A stretch of 56,057 nucleotides of DNA from Sphingomonadaceae bacterium. Lineage in GTDB: Bacteria; Pseudomonadota; Alphaproteobacteria; Sphingomonadales; Sphingomonadaceae. Shown in pieces: positions 17,603 to 26,420 of this stretch. The DNA is taken from positions 1-56,057 of the forward strand of contig CANJCQ010000018.1 of NCBI GenBank assembly GCA_947473355.1, given 5' to 3'. Below the pieces are notes generated by a model. It was not told the DNA's origin, did not search any database, and was given only the letters and a program-made list of their open reading frames with translations. Within the stretch, counting starts at the first letter, position 1. Every line of letters starts with the position of its first letter. Made by a program: the position numbers and the translations under genes.

Positions 17603-18557
17603 GCTGGATACCGCGCTCTTTCAGCCAGGCGTAGAACTCGTCGATCCACAGCGCGGCCCCGGCGAAGCGGCCGGACATGCCGAAGCCGTGGCCGCCTTTC
17701 TCATAGAGATGCACTTCCAGCGGCCGTTTGGCATCGCGCCACGACTGGATCAGGCCGAGCGGCTTGCCCTGACCGAACAGCGGATCGTCGAGCGCGATGG
17801 CCAGAAACATCGGCGGGGCATCGGCTGGGATCGGGCGGGCTGCCATCGGCGGATAGATCGGCGCGATGAAATCGGGGCGCGTAGCGGGATCGGCGGCGAG
17901 GCCGACGCCCAGCGTGGCGACTGCGCCCGCCGAAAAACCGACAAAGCCCAGCTTGCCCGGCGCGACATGCCATTCGGCGGAGCGCTGGCGCACCAGCCTG
18001 ATCGCGGCGAGCGCATCTTCCAGCGCTTCCGGCGTGGGGTCGCGGAATATCTCTTCAGGAGTGCGGCCTGCCATCGATTGCATGACGCTTTGCAGATAGG
18101 TGCCGGCATCGCGTGGTGTGGCGATGACGCGGTATTTGAGCACGAAAACGGCAATGCCGCGATCGGCCAGCCAGCGCGCGACCTCGAAACCCTCGTGGTC
18201 TATTGCCAGACCGCGAAACCCGCCGCCTGGCGCGATGATCACCGCCACGCCGGTCGCCTTGGCGGGATCGGGCAGCACCGGGGTCAGGGTCGGGTTGACA
18301 ACATTGCGGATGTTGCGGTTGGACATGCCGCCGAGAGTCATCATCTCCCACTGTTCGGGCAGGGCCTTGGTCTGAGCAGGGCGCAGCGGGATCTGGCCGG
18401 GAATATCGACGAGAGGTATGGTCCTCAACATTTTGCTGAAATCGAAGCCAGCGGGAATGGCCGGGGCAGGGGCCGGTGCCGTCTCAGCTTGCGCCGTGGC
18501 TGCGAGGGCGAATGGTGCGAGAGCCACTGCAGCCAGCCGAGCGATGGCGCCGAACAT
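17595..18557 (-). CDS. Secreted alpha/beta hydrolase, acetyl-xylan-esterase/lipase-like
   Basis: 320 aa with a signal peptide (cleavage after AQA, about residue 24). The oxyanion loop is VAVIIAPGGGFRGLAIDHEG (about 107-126), the nucleophile motif GFSAGAVATLG lies near residue 210, and the final His is in EKGGHGFGMSG near residue 295. The overall pattern fits BD-FAE/acetyl-xylan-esterase type enzymes that deacetylate plant polysaccharides, but substrate specificity cannot be read from sequence. Its 3' end overlaps the convergent DUF3142 gene by 8 nt. Confidence 0.85.
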   Translation of the reverse strand: MFGAIARLAAVALAPFALAATAQAETAPAPAPAIPAGFDFSKMLRTIPLVDIPGQIPLRPAQTKALPEQWEMMTLGGMSNRNIRNVVNPTLTPVLPDPAKATGVAVIIAPGGGFRGLAIDHEGFEVARWLADRGIAVFVLKYRVIATPRDAGTYLQSVMQSMAGRTPEEIFRDPTPEALEDALAAIRLVRQRSAEWHVAPGKLGFVGFSAGAVATLGVGLAADPATRPDFIAPIYPPMAARPIPADAPPMFLAIALDDPLFGQGKPLGLIQSWRDAKRPLEVHLYEKGGHGFGMSGRFAGAALWIDEFYAWLKERGIQPK

Positions 18558-18568
18558 TTACGCGCGCC

Positions 18569-19090
18569 TCACGCCTTGAGCCGCAATTTGCCGAGATAGT
18601 CCATCTTGCCAACGGCCAGCCCCTGATTGCGCAGGATCGAATAGGCAGCGGACGAGTGGAAATAGAAGTTGGGCAGCGAGAAAGTGAGGATGAAATCCTC
18701 GGCGGTAAAATCCATGCCGCGCGTGCCGAATTCAAAGCGCATGTCCTGGCCCACCATGCCGTCGATCTCGGCCGGATCGACTGCTTCGAGCAAGGCCCGG
18801 GCATCGGTCACCATAGCATGCAGCGAGGCGAAATCGAGCGGGGCGGGGTCCATTTCCGGGCCGAATACGCCAGCGCGCAGGCCGGTGATGGCCTTGGCCG
18901 AATGATGCACGCTTTCGGAGACCTGCTTGGCGAAAGGCCACATGTCATCAGCCAGCCGCGCGCCTGTGATGGCTTCGGCGGACAGGCCCTTTTCGGCGCA
19001 GTGCGCCTCGGTCTTGGTCACCAGTCCGGCAACTGAAGGCAGAATCTGCAGATAGGCCCCGACTGAGGCATGATAGAGCGAAAATGGCAT
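18569..19090 (-). CDS. DUF1993 family protein
   Basis: 173 aa from the ATG at 19090, which follows a GGGAGAC ribosome site; an in-frame longer form up to 19150 lacks support. It opens FSLYHASVGAYLQILPSVAG, as is usual for DUF1993. Conserved inner pieces are RLADDMWPFAKQVSESVHHS and FNFYFH-like LPNFYFHSSAAYSILRNQG. DUF1993 belongs to the DinB/YfiT-like four-helix-bundle clan, with putative metal-binding histidines. Function is unknown. It sits 11 nt from the start of the esterase gene on the same strand, so the two are probably one unit. Confidence 0.88.
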   Translation of the reverse strand: MPFSLYHASVGAYLQILPSVAGLVTKTEAHCAEKGLSAEAITGARLADDMWPFAKQVSESVHHSAKAITGLRAGVFGPEMDPAPLDFASLHAMVTDARALLEAVDPAEIDGMVGQDMRFEFGTRGMDFTAEDFILTFSLPNFYFHSSAAYSILRNQGLAVGKMDYLGKLRLKA

Positions 19091-19183
19091 GGCTGATGTC
19101 TCCCGGACTTTTGTCCGGGTGGGGTTAGTCTGCCGCGCTGCCCATTGCAATCAGCCCAAGGCAATCGCACCCGCGCAATTGCC

Positions 19184-20344
19184 TCAATCCGTGGCCTTGG
19201 CACCCTTCTGCTCGGCATAGACGATGCAATTGCGGCCCTGTGCCTTGGCGATATAGAGCGCATCGTCAGCCGCCTTCAGCGCGTCGCCGGGCTTGGGATA
19301 GGCAAAGATATCGGCGACCCCGCCCGAGAAGGTGATCTTGCCGAACGGCATGTCGTTGGCGCGGTTGACCAGGCGGCGTTCGGCCATGGCCTCGCGCGCA
19401 TCATCGAGCACTTGCCAGGTCTGCTCGAGGCTCTTGCCGCGGATCAGCGCGACGAATTCCTCGCCGCCGTGGCGAGCGACATGGCATTTGTCGCCCGATA
19501 TCTTGGCAAGGGTCTGCGCCACGGCCTTGAGCACACGATCGCCAGCTTCGTGGCCGTGGGTATCGTTGACCATCTTGAAGTGGTCGATATCGACGAAGGC
19601 AACGCAGAGCGGCTCGCCACAGGACTTGGCTGCGACCAGTTCTTTTTCCAGCGTTGATTCGAAGGCACGGCGGTTGGGCAGGCCGGTGAGGTGGTCCATT
19701 TCGGCTTTGCGGCGCGCTTCGTCGAGGCTCGATTGCAGCGAGCGGGTCTGCATTTCGCTGCGGCTCATCTCTTGCTCGATTTCGCGGGTGCGTTCGAGCA
19801 TGACCTTGGCGATGGTGGCGAGTTCAGTGATGACGATCCCTGCCTTGCTGACCTGTTCGAGCTCGCCGACATGGGCTTCAAGAGCGGTGTTGTATTCGCT
19901 GGCGGCGGTCCGGGCGGTCAATGTGGTATCGGCAAAATCGGTGAGGCTGGTTTCCAGTTTGGCCATCAGCGTGTTGAGCATGGCCGAGCCTTCGCCCTGG
20001 GCTGACCCCCGGCCGACTTCATCAAGCCATTCGAGCGAGACCGGCTCGCGCGCCGCGACGCGCGCTTCGATCTGGCGGGCGAGGCGCTGGTCGGCGCCAG
20101 TGATGATGTCGTGGGCGATGGCCAGGGTATAAGGGCTTACTTCCAGCCGGTGCGTCAGCAGGAAGCTGCCGACATCGCTCAGCAACTGCCGCCGCCGCCG
20201 CTCGCGCGGGTCCATATCGGCCTGTTCATCGGCCGATGGCTCTTGCGGTCTGCCATCGGCAAGGGGGCTGGCACCGAAGCCGAGCCAGCGGAGAATGCCG
20301 CGCTGTTCGCGGGCAAAATTGGGGTCATGAGCGGTCATGCCCAT
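19184..20344 (-). CDS. GGDEF-domain diguanylate cyclase
   Basis: 386 aa; translation could also begin at the second Met, at 20338. The C-terminal ~165 residues are a full GGDEF domain: DHLTGLPNRRAFE, FVDIDHFKMVNDTHGHEAGD, and the active-site loop RHGGEEF. That should make c-di-GMP from two GTP. The four residues five positions before the loop are GDKC, not RxxD, so the product-inhibition site is missing. The N-terminal ~210 residues are helical, with a likely coiled coil just before the cyclase domain (about 150-215). No membrane segment is visible, so it is probably a cytoplasmic sensor-cyclase. The input signal is unknown. Confidence 0.92.
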   Translation of the reverse strand: MGMTAHDPNFAREQRGILRWLGFGASPLADGRPQEPSADEQADMDPRERRRRQLLSDVGSFLLTHRLEVSPYTLAIAHDIITGADQRLARQIEARVAAREPVSLEWLDEVGRGSAQGEGSAMLNTLMAKLETSLTDFADTTLTARTAASEYNTALEAHVGELEQVSKAGIVITELATIAKVMLERTREIEQEMSRSEMQTRSLQSSLDEARRKAEMDHLTGLPNRRAFESTLEKELVAAKSCGEPLCVAFVDIDHFKMVNDTHGHEAGDRVLKAVAQTLAKISGDKCHVARHGGEEFVALIRGKSLEQTWQVLDDAREAMAERRLVNRANDMPFGKITFSGGVADIFAYPKPGDALKAADDALYIAKAQGRNCIVYAEQKGAKATD

Positions 20345-20403
20345 GGTTAACGTCAGGTTTCAGGAGAGTTTAAGCCCGGACGGTGAAAATTCGGCGAAAA
20401 AAC

Positions 20404-20898
20404 TCAGGATGTGAAAGCGTCCACTTCCTCGCCCGGCAGGAACATGACGATCGGGATCTGGCGGTCGGTCGCGGCCTGATAGTCGCGATAGGGCGGATAA
20501 AGCTCCGCCATGAATTGCCATACCGCCTCGCGCTCGGCCCCTTGCGGCTCGCGCCAGGTCGTGCGGAAGGCCTGGCCGCCAATCTGGATAGTGACTTCTG
20601 CCATCTCCAGCACATTCCAGTACCAGCCGGGATGAACATCGGCGCCGCCCTTGGAGGCGACAATCACCACTTCGCCGCCCATGTCGCCATAGATCAGCGG
20701 GGTGATCCGCAGCTCGCCGCTCTTGCGGCCAAGGGTTTCGATCAGCAGGCAGGTGGTGAAGCGATGACCGCCGAGGTGGCGGTAATCGAGCGCATGGCCT
20801 TTGCGGCCGCCAGAGCTGAGATAGGTCGCGCGGTGGTCTGCTACGAAGGCCAGCGTGGCGCGTTCGACTTCGGTCATCGCAACTTTGTCATCGCTCAT
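20404..20898 (-). CDS. Deazaflavin-dependent nitroreductase-family protein (DUF385)
   Basis: 164 aa. It resembles the Ddn/F420-dependent nitroreductase family: LLIETLGRKSGELRITPLIY (about 51-70), VIVASKGGADVHPGWYWNVL (about 78-97) and a C-terminal PIVMFLP segment. These split-barrel proteins bind F420 or a flavin and reduce quinones or nitro groups; whether the host makes F420 cannot be told here. It is the last gene of a minus-strand group with an SDR, an EthD protein and an alpha-hydroxy-acid oxidase, 33 nt after the SDR. Confidence 0.85.
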   Translation of the reverse strand: MSDDKVAMTEVERATLAFVADHRATYLSSGGRKGHALDYRHLGGHRFTTCLLIETLGRKSGELRITPLIYGDMGGEVVIVASKGGADVHPGWYWNVLEMAEVTIQIGGQAFRTTWREPQGAEREAVWQFMAELYPPYRDYQAATDRQIPIVMFLPGEEVDAFTS

Positions 20899-20931
20899 GG
20901 CAGGTGCTCCTCTCCAGCAATTTGTGGGAAC

Positions 20932-21858
20932 CTACTTCGCGCCGCCCGCCCGCGCCATGGCAAAACTGTAGCCGAGGTGATCGTTGAAGCCGCTGGGCAC
21001 CGGCGGGAAGGTCACGGCATCCGTGGTGTCGCCGATCTCGCCCCAGCGCTCGGCGACCTGATCGATCGTCCATTCGGGCTGATAGACGCCGACCGTCTCG
21101 GAAATATAGGCCCGGGCAATGCGGCCAGCCAGCGCGACGAGCATTTCGCCGTTGACCGTGCAGTTCTCGTGGCACAGCCAGGCAACCATCGGCGCGACCA
21201 GCTCAGCGCGCATATCCGGGAACATCGAAGTGTCGCGGCCTTCGGACAGGCGCGTCTCAGCCGAGGGCAGGATGGCATTGGAGTGCACGCCCTCGGCAGC
21301 GCCTTCGTGCGCCAGCACGTTCGAGAGCCCGACCAGCCCGGCCTTGCTGACGGCATAGCCGGCAAGGCCTTTCTCGCTATAGGCCCCGGCAATCGACGAG
21401 GTCAGCACGATGCGGCCATATTTCTGCTCGCACATCAGCGGGAAGGCGGCGCGCGCAACGTGATAGCCGCCCATCAGGTGAACGCCCAGGATGGCTTCGA
21501 AATCTTCGAGGCTGAGTTCCTTGATCGGCTTGGGCCGGTTGAACCCGGCATTGGCGATGAGAATGTCGACCCGCCCGAAGCTGTCGATGGCTGTCTGGAT
21601 AATCGCCTTGCCGCCCTCTGCGGTCGAAACCGAATCGGTGTTGGCAACGGCCTCGCCGCCGGCCGCCTTGATCTCGTTCACCACATCCTGTGCCGGGCCG
21701 GCATCGGGATCGGCGCCATAGCGGGTGACACCGATATCGTTGACCACCACCTTGGCCCCGCGCGATGCCAGCAGCAGCGCATAGGAGCGGCCAAGGCCGC
21801 GCCCGGCTCCGGTGATCACGGCAACGCGGCCGCCAAAACGCAATTCGGTCATGGGCAT
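20932..21858 (-). CDS. Short-chain dehydrogenase/reductase, HSD17B4-like
   Basis: 308 aa. The cofactor-binding motif is VITGAGRGLGRSYALLLASRG (TGxxxGxG near residue 17). Then come NDIG, the NAG motif ILIANAGFNRP (about 98-108) and the catalytic Ser with YxxxK in LTSSIAGAYSEKGLAGYAVSK (Tyr near 168). The ~50-residue C-terminal extension and the GAKVVVNDIG start fit the multifunctional-enzyme-2 / 17-beta-HSD4 subgroup that oxidises 3-hydroxyacyl-CoA or steroid alcohols. It starts 10 nt after the EthD gene and is probably co-transcribed. Confidence 0.88.
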   Translation of the reverse strand: MPMTELRFGGRVAVITGAGRGLGRSYALLLASRGAKVVVNDIGVTRYGADPDAGPAQDVVNEIKAAGGEAVANTDSVSTAEGGKAIIQTAIDSFGRVDILIANAGFNRPKPIKELSLEDFEAILGVHLMGGYHVARAAFPLMCEQKYGRIVLTSSIAGAYSEKGLAGYAVSKAGLVGLSNVLAHEGAAEGVHSNAILPSAETRLSEGRDTSMFPDMRAELVAPMVAWLCHENCTVNGEMLVALAGRIARAYISETVGVYQPEWTIDQVAERWGEIGDTTDAVTFPPVPSGFNDHLGYSFAMARAGGAK

Positions 21859-21868
21859 CCTCCAGATA

Positions 21869-22561
21869 TCAATTTTTGGGCCAGCGATGACAGACGCCGG
21901 TCAACATGGTCACGCTCTGGCGCAAATCGCAGAACCGGGCAAGGTCGCGGTGCAAGGTGGCGAGGGCGCCGGTTCCGAGAGCCGCAACTGCTTCGTCGCT
22001 GGTGGCGAACCAGGCCTCGGCGATGCCATCGAAAGGGAACAGGGGCAGCGGATCGTGCAGCGGGCGGTTGTGGACATAGCGGATCGGGCCGCCAAGCGCC
22101 GCGAAGGCGGCCCGGGCCAGATCGGCGTGTTCGCCGTTCCACCGCGCGTGCCAGTCGGCAAGGCTCAGGTCCGGCTGGCGCGCGAGGAATGTGAACACGG
22201 CCACTTCGCCCAGCGCGCCGTCAAGGATCGGCAGCTCTTCGCAATAATAGGTGAAATTGGGCGTCAGCATATCGAAGACGCGCAATTCGTCGGCATCGAT
22301 CAGCGCGCGTTCGGCGAGGCCAAAGCCCGCGCCGTTGAGCCCGGCGAGCGAAGGACTGGCGGCAATGGCGACCCCGTCATGCTGATTGGAGACTCCGGGC
22401 AGATTGCTGTCGATGCGGTTGCAATAACGCATCCAGTCGATCCGGGCCTCGAGCGCCGGAAACTGGCTGGCAAAGACCGCATGGCTGCGCCAAGTGCGCG
22501 GCCAGTCTTCGCGGGCGACAGTGTTGGCGCGGCGGGCAAGGTAGATCAGCTTGGCACTCAT
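21869..22561 (-). CDS. EthD-domain protein with two tandem domains
   Basis: 230 aa made of two dimeric alpha/beta-barrel (EthD-like) halves. The first opens KLIYLARRANTVAREDWPRT and has RTWRSHAVFASQ. The second opens VAVFTFLARQPDLSLADWHA and has RWNGEHADLAR. EthD-fold proteins often accompany aromatic or ether degradation and polyketide cyclisation, acting as small-molecule binding or cyclase proteins. It overlaps the start-proximal oxidase gene by 4 nt (ATGA), so the two are translationally coupled. Substrate unknown. Confidence 0.82.
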   Translation of the reverse strand: MSAKLIYLARRANTVAREDWPRTWRSHAVFASQFPALEARIDWMRYCNRIDSNLPGVSNQHDGVAIAASPSLAGLNGAGFGLAERALIDADELRVFDMLTPNFTYYCEELPILDGALGEVAVFTFLARQPDLSLADWHARWNGEHADLARAAFAALGGPIRYVHNRPLHDPLPLFPFDGIAEAWFATSDEAVAALGTGALATLHRDLARFCDLRQSVTMLTGVCHRWPKN

Positions 22562-23706
22562 CGCCAGCGCAGGCGGTCCCGGTTCAACTGATCGATCCGG
22601 GTCACGCCCGTCAGCTTCATGCCGCGCTCGATCTCGTCCTTCAGCAGCTCGATCGCGCGCTCAACCCCGGCCTGTCCGGCAGCCGCGAGGGCATAGAGAT
22701 AGAGCCGCCCGCCCGAGGCGCAGTTGGCGCCGGAGGCGAGCGCTTTCAGCACATGACTGCCGCGCCGAACGCCGCCATCGCAGATGATCTCGATCTCGCC
22801 GCCGACTGCATCGACAATTTCGCGCAGCTGGTCGAACGGGGCGCGGCTACCATCGAGCTGGCGGCCGCCGTGGTTGGAAATCATGATCGCATCGGCCCCG
22901 ATCTCGACCGCGCGCCGCGCATCGCCAGCGCTCATCACGCCCTTGAGGCAGAAAGTCCCGCCCCAGTCATTGCGGATCTGCTCGGCGGTCTGCCAGGTCA
23001 TCGACTGATCAAGCATGGTGCCGAAATATTGCTGGATCGACACCGCTTCCTGGGTCCCGGCGCGAACATGGGTATCCAGATTGGGCAGGGCGAATTTCTC
23101 GCGGAAGACATAGTTCATCGCCCAGGCCGGACGCGCGGCATAGCTCAGCAGCGACGAGGGCGTGAAGCGCGGCGGCGATGAGAAGCCGCTGCGGGCGCAG
23201 CGTTCGCGCTTGCCCCCGACAATGGTATCGACCGTCAGCGCGATGGCATCGAACTTGGCCGCCTGGCAGCGCTCGATCATGCTTCGGTTGAGCCCCTTGT
23301 CCTTGTGGACATAGAGCTGGAACATCTTCGGCGTCGAGACCATCGCCGCGACTTCCTCGATGCTGACCGTGGCGAGGCTGGATATACCGAACCACAGGCC
23401 GAATTTCTCCGCCGCCCGGGCCACCGCGCGCTCGCCCTGCCAGTGGAACACGCGCTGCAGCGCGGTGGGCGACAGGATCAGCGGGAGAGCGCTCTTGCGG
23501 CCCATAATCGTCACTGAAGTGTCGATCTGATCGACGCCGGCCAGAACATCGGGAACGAGGTCGCACTCGGCATAGGCCTGGGTGTTGCGCGCCTTGGTCA
23601 GTTCGTCATCAGCGCCGCCGTCGATATAGTCGAACACCGGCCAGGGCAGGCGCTGCTTGGCGAGGCGGCGGAAATCGTCGATGTTGTGGCAGTCGGACAG
23701 GCGCAT
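22558..23706 (-). CDS. FMN-dependent alpha-hydroxy-acid oxidase/dehydrogenase
   Basis: 382 aa, full length for the family that includes lactate dehydrogenase LldD, mandelate dehydrogenase and glycolate oxidase. It opens CHNIDDFRRLAKQRLPWPVFDYIDGGADDE. The substrate and FMN motifs SPTALQRVFHWQGE, FQLYVHKDKG and ISNHGGRQLDGSRAPFD (about 279-295, with the catalytic His) are present, and so is ICDGGVRRGSHVLKAL. It is the first gene of the four-gene minus-strand group. The true substrate might be a hydroxy-acid intermediate of the pathway served by its neighbours. Confidence 0.93.
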   Translation of the reverse strand: MRLSDCHNIDDFRRLAKQRLPWPVFDYIDGGADDELTKARNTQAYAECDLVPDVLAGVDQIDTSVTIMGRKSALPLILSPTALQRVFHWQGERAVARAAEKFGLWFGISSLATVSIEEVAAMVSTPKMFQLYVHKDKGLNRSMIERCQAAKFDAIALTVDTIVGGKRERCARSGFSSPPRFTPSSLLSYAARPAWAMNYVFREKFALPNLDTHVRAGTQEAVSIQQYFGTMLDQSMTWQTAEQIRNDWGGTFCLKGVMSAGDARRAVEIGADAIMISNHGGRQLDGSRAPFDQLREIVDAVGGEIEIICDGGVRRGSHVLKALASGANCASGGRLYLYALAAAGQAGVERAIELLKDEIERGMKLTGVTRIDQLNRDRLRWR

Positions 23707-23798
23707 GGCTTATTTCGCGCCGTTCGAACCAATAAGCGCCGAAATGATTTGCATGGCGATAAAACCTTTCGGAAAATGTGCGGGCGGTGCCGGGCTGG

Positions 23799-24692
23799 TC
23801 AGCGTTTGAGATCGGCAAAAGTATCGCAAGCGTCCTCATTGCCGCTTTCCATACCCTTGCGCAGCCATTCAATCCGCTGGGCGCTGGAGCCGTGGGTGAA
23901 GCTTGCTTCAACCGGGCGGCGACCGGCGGCGCGCATCAGCGCATCGTCACCGATCTGGTGCGCGGCGTTAAGCCCGCTTTCCATGTCGCCAGCTTCGAGC
24001 CGGTCCTTGTTCTTGGATGCCCAGACCCCGGCATAGCAATCGGCCTGCAATTCGAGCCGCACCGAAAGCTGATTGGCGCTGCCCGGATTTTGCCCTTGCA
24101 GGCTGCGCACCTGGTCGGAAACACCGGTCAGCTTCTGGATGTGATGGCCATATTCATGGGCAATCACATAGTCGCGCGCGAACTGCCCTCTGGCGCCCAG
24201 TTCCTGTTCCATCTGCCGGTAGAAGCCGGTGTCGAGATAGATACCCTGGTCTTCCGGGCAATAGAACGGCCCCATTGCGCTCTGTGCAGCGCCGCAGCCG
24301 GAGCTGCCGGCCTGCGAATAGAACACCAGTTTAGGCCGCTGGAAGGCGACGTTCGATTGCTGGAACACCGGCTGCCAGGTCTTGTTGAGCGATGGCAGCG
24401 TGTCGCAGCTTTCCTTGCTCAGGGCGTCGACCGTGCAGATCTCGCTCGCCGTGGTCCCGCCGCGGGGCTGGCTTTGCGTCTGGCTTGCACCCGTCTGTTG
24501 CACTTGTTCAAGGCCGCCCAGCATCTGCGCCGGATCGACGCCGAAGACCAGCGCCAGGATCAGCGCGATGACAACCGTGCCGCAGCCAAGCTTGCCGCCT
24601 CTGCCGCCGGTCGGCAGTCGAAACCCGCCGCCACCACCGCTGCGTTGATCCTCCACATCGACGGCGTTGGGATCGAAATCGTCGAGACGCAT
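23799..24692 (-). CDS. Neutral zinc metallopeptidase (YpfJ family)
   Basis: 297 aa. The N-terminus reads MRLDDFDPNAVDVEDQRSGG, as in the YpfJ / putative neutral zinc metallopeptidase family. A Gly-rich linker and one membrane segment follow (VVIALILALVFGVDP, about 41-55). The catalytic zinc site is YVIAHEYGHHIQKLTG (HExxH near residue 178), with the third ligand region in QADCYAGVW. The soluble domain should face the periplasm, anchored at its N-terminus. Physiological substrates are not known for this family. Confidence 0.92.
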   Translation of the reverse strand: MRLDDFDPNAVDVEDQRSGGGGGFRLPTGGRGGKLGCGTVVIALILALVFGVDPAQMLGGLEQVQQTGASQTQSQPRGGTTASEICTVDALSKESCDTLPSLNKTWQPVFQQSNVAFQRPKLVFYSQAGSSGCGAAQSAMGPFYCPEDQGIYLDTGFYRQMEQELGARGQFARDYVIAHEYGHHIQKLTGVSDQVRSLQGQNPGSANQLSVRLELQADCYAGVWASKNKDRLEAGDMESGLNAAHQIGDDALMRAAGRRPVEASFTHGSSAQRIEWLRKGMESGNEDACDTFADLKR

Positions 24693-24881
24693 GTTTGTAA
24701 GTCTCCCAGAGGTTCCGCAGGATTCGATTCCGGGCGGTGGAATGTTCGCGCGCGCAATTTAGCCGACAAGTCGATGGAGTCGAGAAAGTTTCGGCCTTTG
24801 TGAAGTCTCAAGCGCCAAACAAGCCGAACTGGCTGGTTTCATTCATCTTGCCGACACCCGTGCTTGGTGTAACTTGGAGCC

Positions 24882-26378
24882 ATGACAAGGGGCGCGCAGG
24901 GATACGGAAAGTGGCTGGCCTGGCCGGGGCTGGCGGCTGCATTTCTGCTGGCCGCTGCCGCCGATGCCGCGCCGCGCCGCGATACGCAGCTTGAAGCGCA
25001 AATGATGGCGCATATCTCAGTGCTGGCCAGCGACGAGTATCAGGGCCGCGAGCCGGGCACTGATGGCGAGGCCAAGACGCTCGCCTATCTCGGCAAGAAG
25101 TGGTTCGAAATCGGCCTTACTTCGGGCACCAACGATCCCGGCAACGAATGGTTTGCCCCGGTCAACCTGATCGAGCGGCGACCGGCACTGTCTTCCGCCC
25201 GTTTTTTCAGGCGCGGGATTCCTCAGGCGATCGCACCCGATGCCGTGCAGGTGCTCACGTCAGGCCAGCGAAGTCTGGTCAGGAATGCGCCGCTGCTGTT
25301 TGTTGGCAAGCTCAACAGCATGCTGCCGCCGCGCAGTGATCTGGCAGGGAAAGTGGCGCTGCTGCTCGATGGCGGGATTGAAAACAGTGAGCGGCAAAAC
25401 GCGCTGCTGGCGGCGGGGGCAGCGGGGGTGATGACCGTTCTCGACGGCGAGCGCACTCTCGCCTCGATTCAAAGCCGCCGCCTGCGCCCCGGCTACGCGC
25501 TGGCCAGCGACACGCTGGGGGGGGATCTGGAAGCCTTCATCACCCGCGCCGGTCTCGATCAATGGCTGCAGGGCACTGGGCAGAGCGTAGCCTCGCTCGA
25601 ATTGCTGTCGGCCAAGCCGGACTTTTCAACCCGTCCGCTCGAACTGTCGGCCACGCTCGAAGCCACCACCAGCGGCACGGCGATCAAAACCTTCAACCTG
25701 ATCGGCAAATTGCCAGGCCGACGCCCAGGCAGCGGCGCGGTGCTGTTCGTGGCGCACTGGGATCATTTCGGCGTGTGCGGCGAGCCGCCGGCCGAGGATG
25801 TGATCTGCCACGGCGCGGTCGATAATGCCAGCGGGGTTGCCGCGCTGACTGAGCTGGCGAGGCGGCTGGTGCGCGGGCCCCGGCCGGACCGCGACATCTA
25901 TTTCCTCGCCACCACCGCCGAGGAGCTTGGCCTGCTCGGCGCCCACGCCTTCGCCGATAATCCGCCCTTGCCGCTGGGCCAGATCGTCGCCGCCTTCAAT
26001 ATAGATACCACCGCGCTGGCCCCGTTCGGCTCGCCCATGGCGATTGTCGGCGCGGGCATGACCCGGCTCGACGCGCAGATTGCCGAAGTCGCCCGCCGCG
26101 AGAAGCGCAGGCTGGTCCCGGGCGACGCCGCCAATGCCTATGTGCGGCGGCAGGATGGCTGGGCCCTGCTTCAACACGATGTGCCGACCGTCATGGTCTC
26201 AAGCGCCTATTCCGATCTTCCCCGGCTGGAGGCCTTCTTCGAAGGACCCTATCACCGCCCCGCCGACAATCTGAAACGTCCGATTGAACTTGGCGGCGCG
26301 GCGGAAGACGTAGCGTTTCATCTGGCGCTGGCGCGCTGGTTTGGGGATGTGCGGAAGGTTAGTATGGCGGTGCGGTGA
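24882..26378 (+). CDS. Secreted M28 family aminopeptidase-like metallopeptidase
   Basis: 498 aa with a signal peptide (WLAWPGLAAAFLLAAAADA, cleavage near residue 28). After LASDEYQGREPGTDGEAKT there is a PA-like inserted domain (about 105-220). The peptidase core has the two-zinc ligands of M28: HWDHFG (about 292-297), HGAVDNASGVAAL (about 310-322) and TTAEELGLLGA (about 345-355). Peptidases of this kind trim N-terminal residues of exported peptides. The ATG at 24882 has GGAG only 2 nt before it, so the start is not fully secure. Confidence 0.9.
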   Translation: MTRGAQGYGKWLAWPGLAAAFLLAAAADAAPRRDTQLEAQMMAHISVLASDEYQGREPGTDGEAKTLAYLGKKWFEIGLTSGTNDPGNEWFAPVNLIERRPALSSARFFRRGIPQAIAPDAVQVLTSGQRSLVRNAPLLFVGKLNSMLPPRSDLAGKVALLLDGGIENSERQNALLAAGAAGVMTVLDGERTLASIQSRRLRPGYALASDTLGGDLEAFITRAGLDQWLQGTGQSVASLELLSAKPDFSTRPLELSATLEATTSGTAIKTFNLIGKLPGRRPGSGAVLFVAHWDHFGVCGEPPAEDVICHGAVDNASGVAALTELARRLVRGPRPDRDIYFLATTAEELGLLGAHAFADNPPLPLGQIVAAFNIDTTALAPFGSPMAIVGAGMTRLDAQIAEVARREKRRLVPGDAANAYVRRQDGWALLQHDVPTVMVSSAYSDLPRLEAFFEGPYHRPADNLKRPIELGGAAEDVAFHLALARWFGDVRKVSMAVR

Positions 26379-26420
26379 GGGCGGATTGCCGTTGCCCTGG
26401 TGTTGGCATAGTTACTCTTG

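Noticed and set aside
20383..22194. Plus-strand open frame of 603 codons opposite the SDR and nitroreductase genes
   Set aside because: It spans several minus-strand genes and the gaps between them. The translation is His/Arg/Asp-rich antisense of well-conserved SDR motifs.
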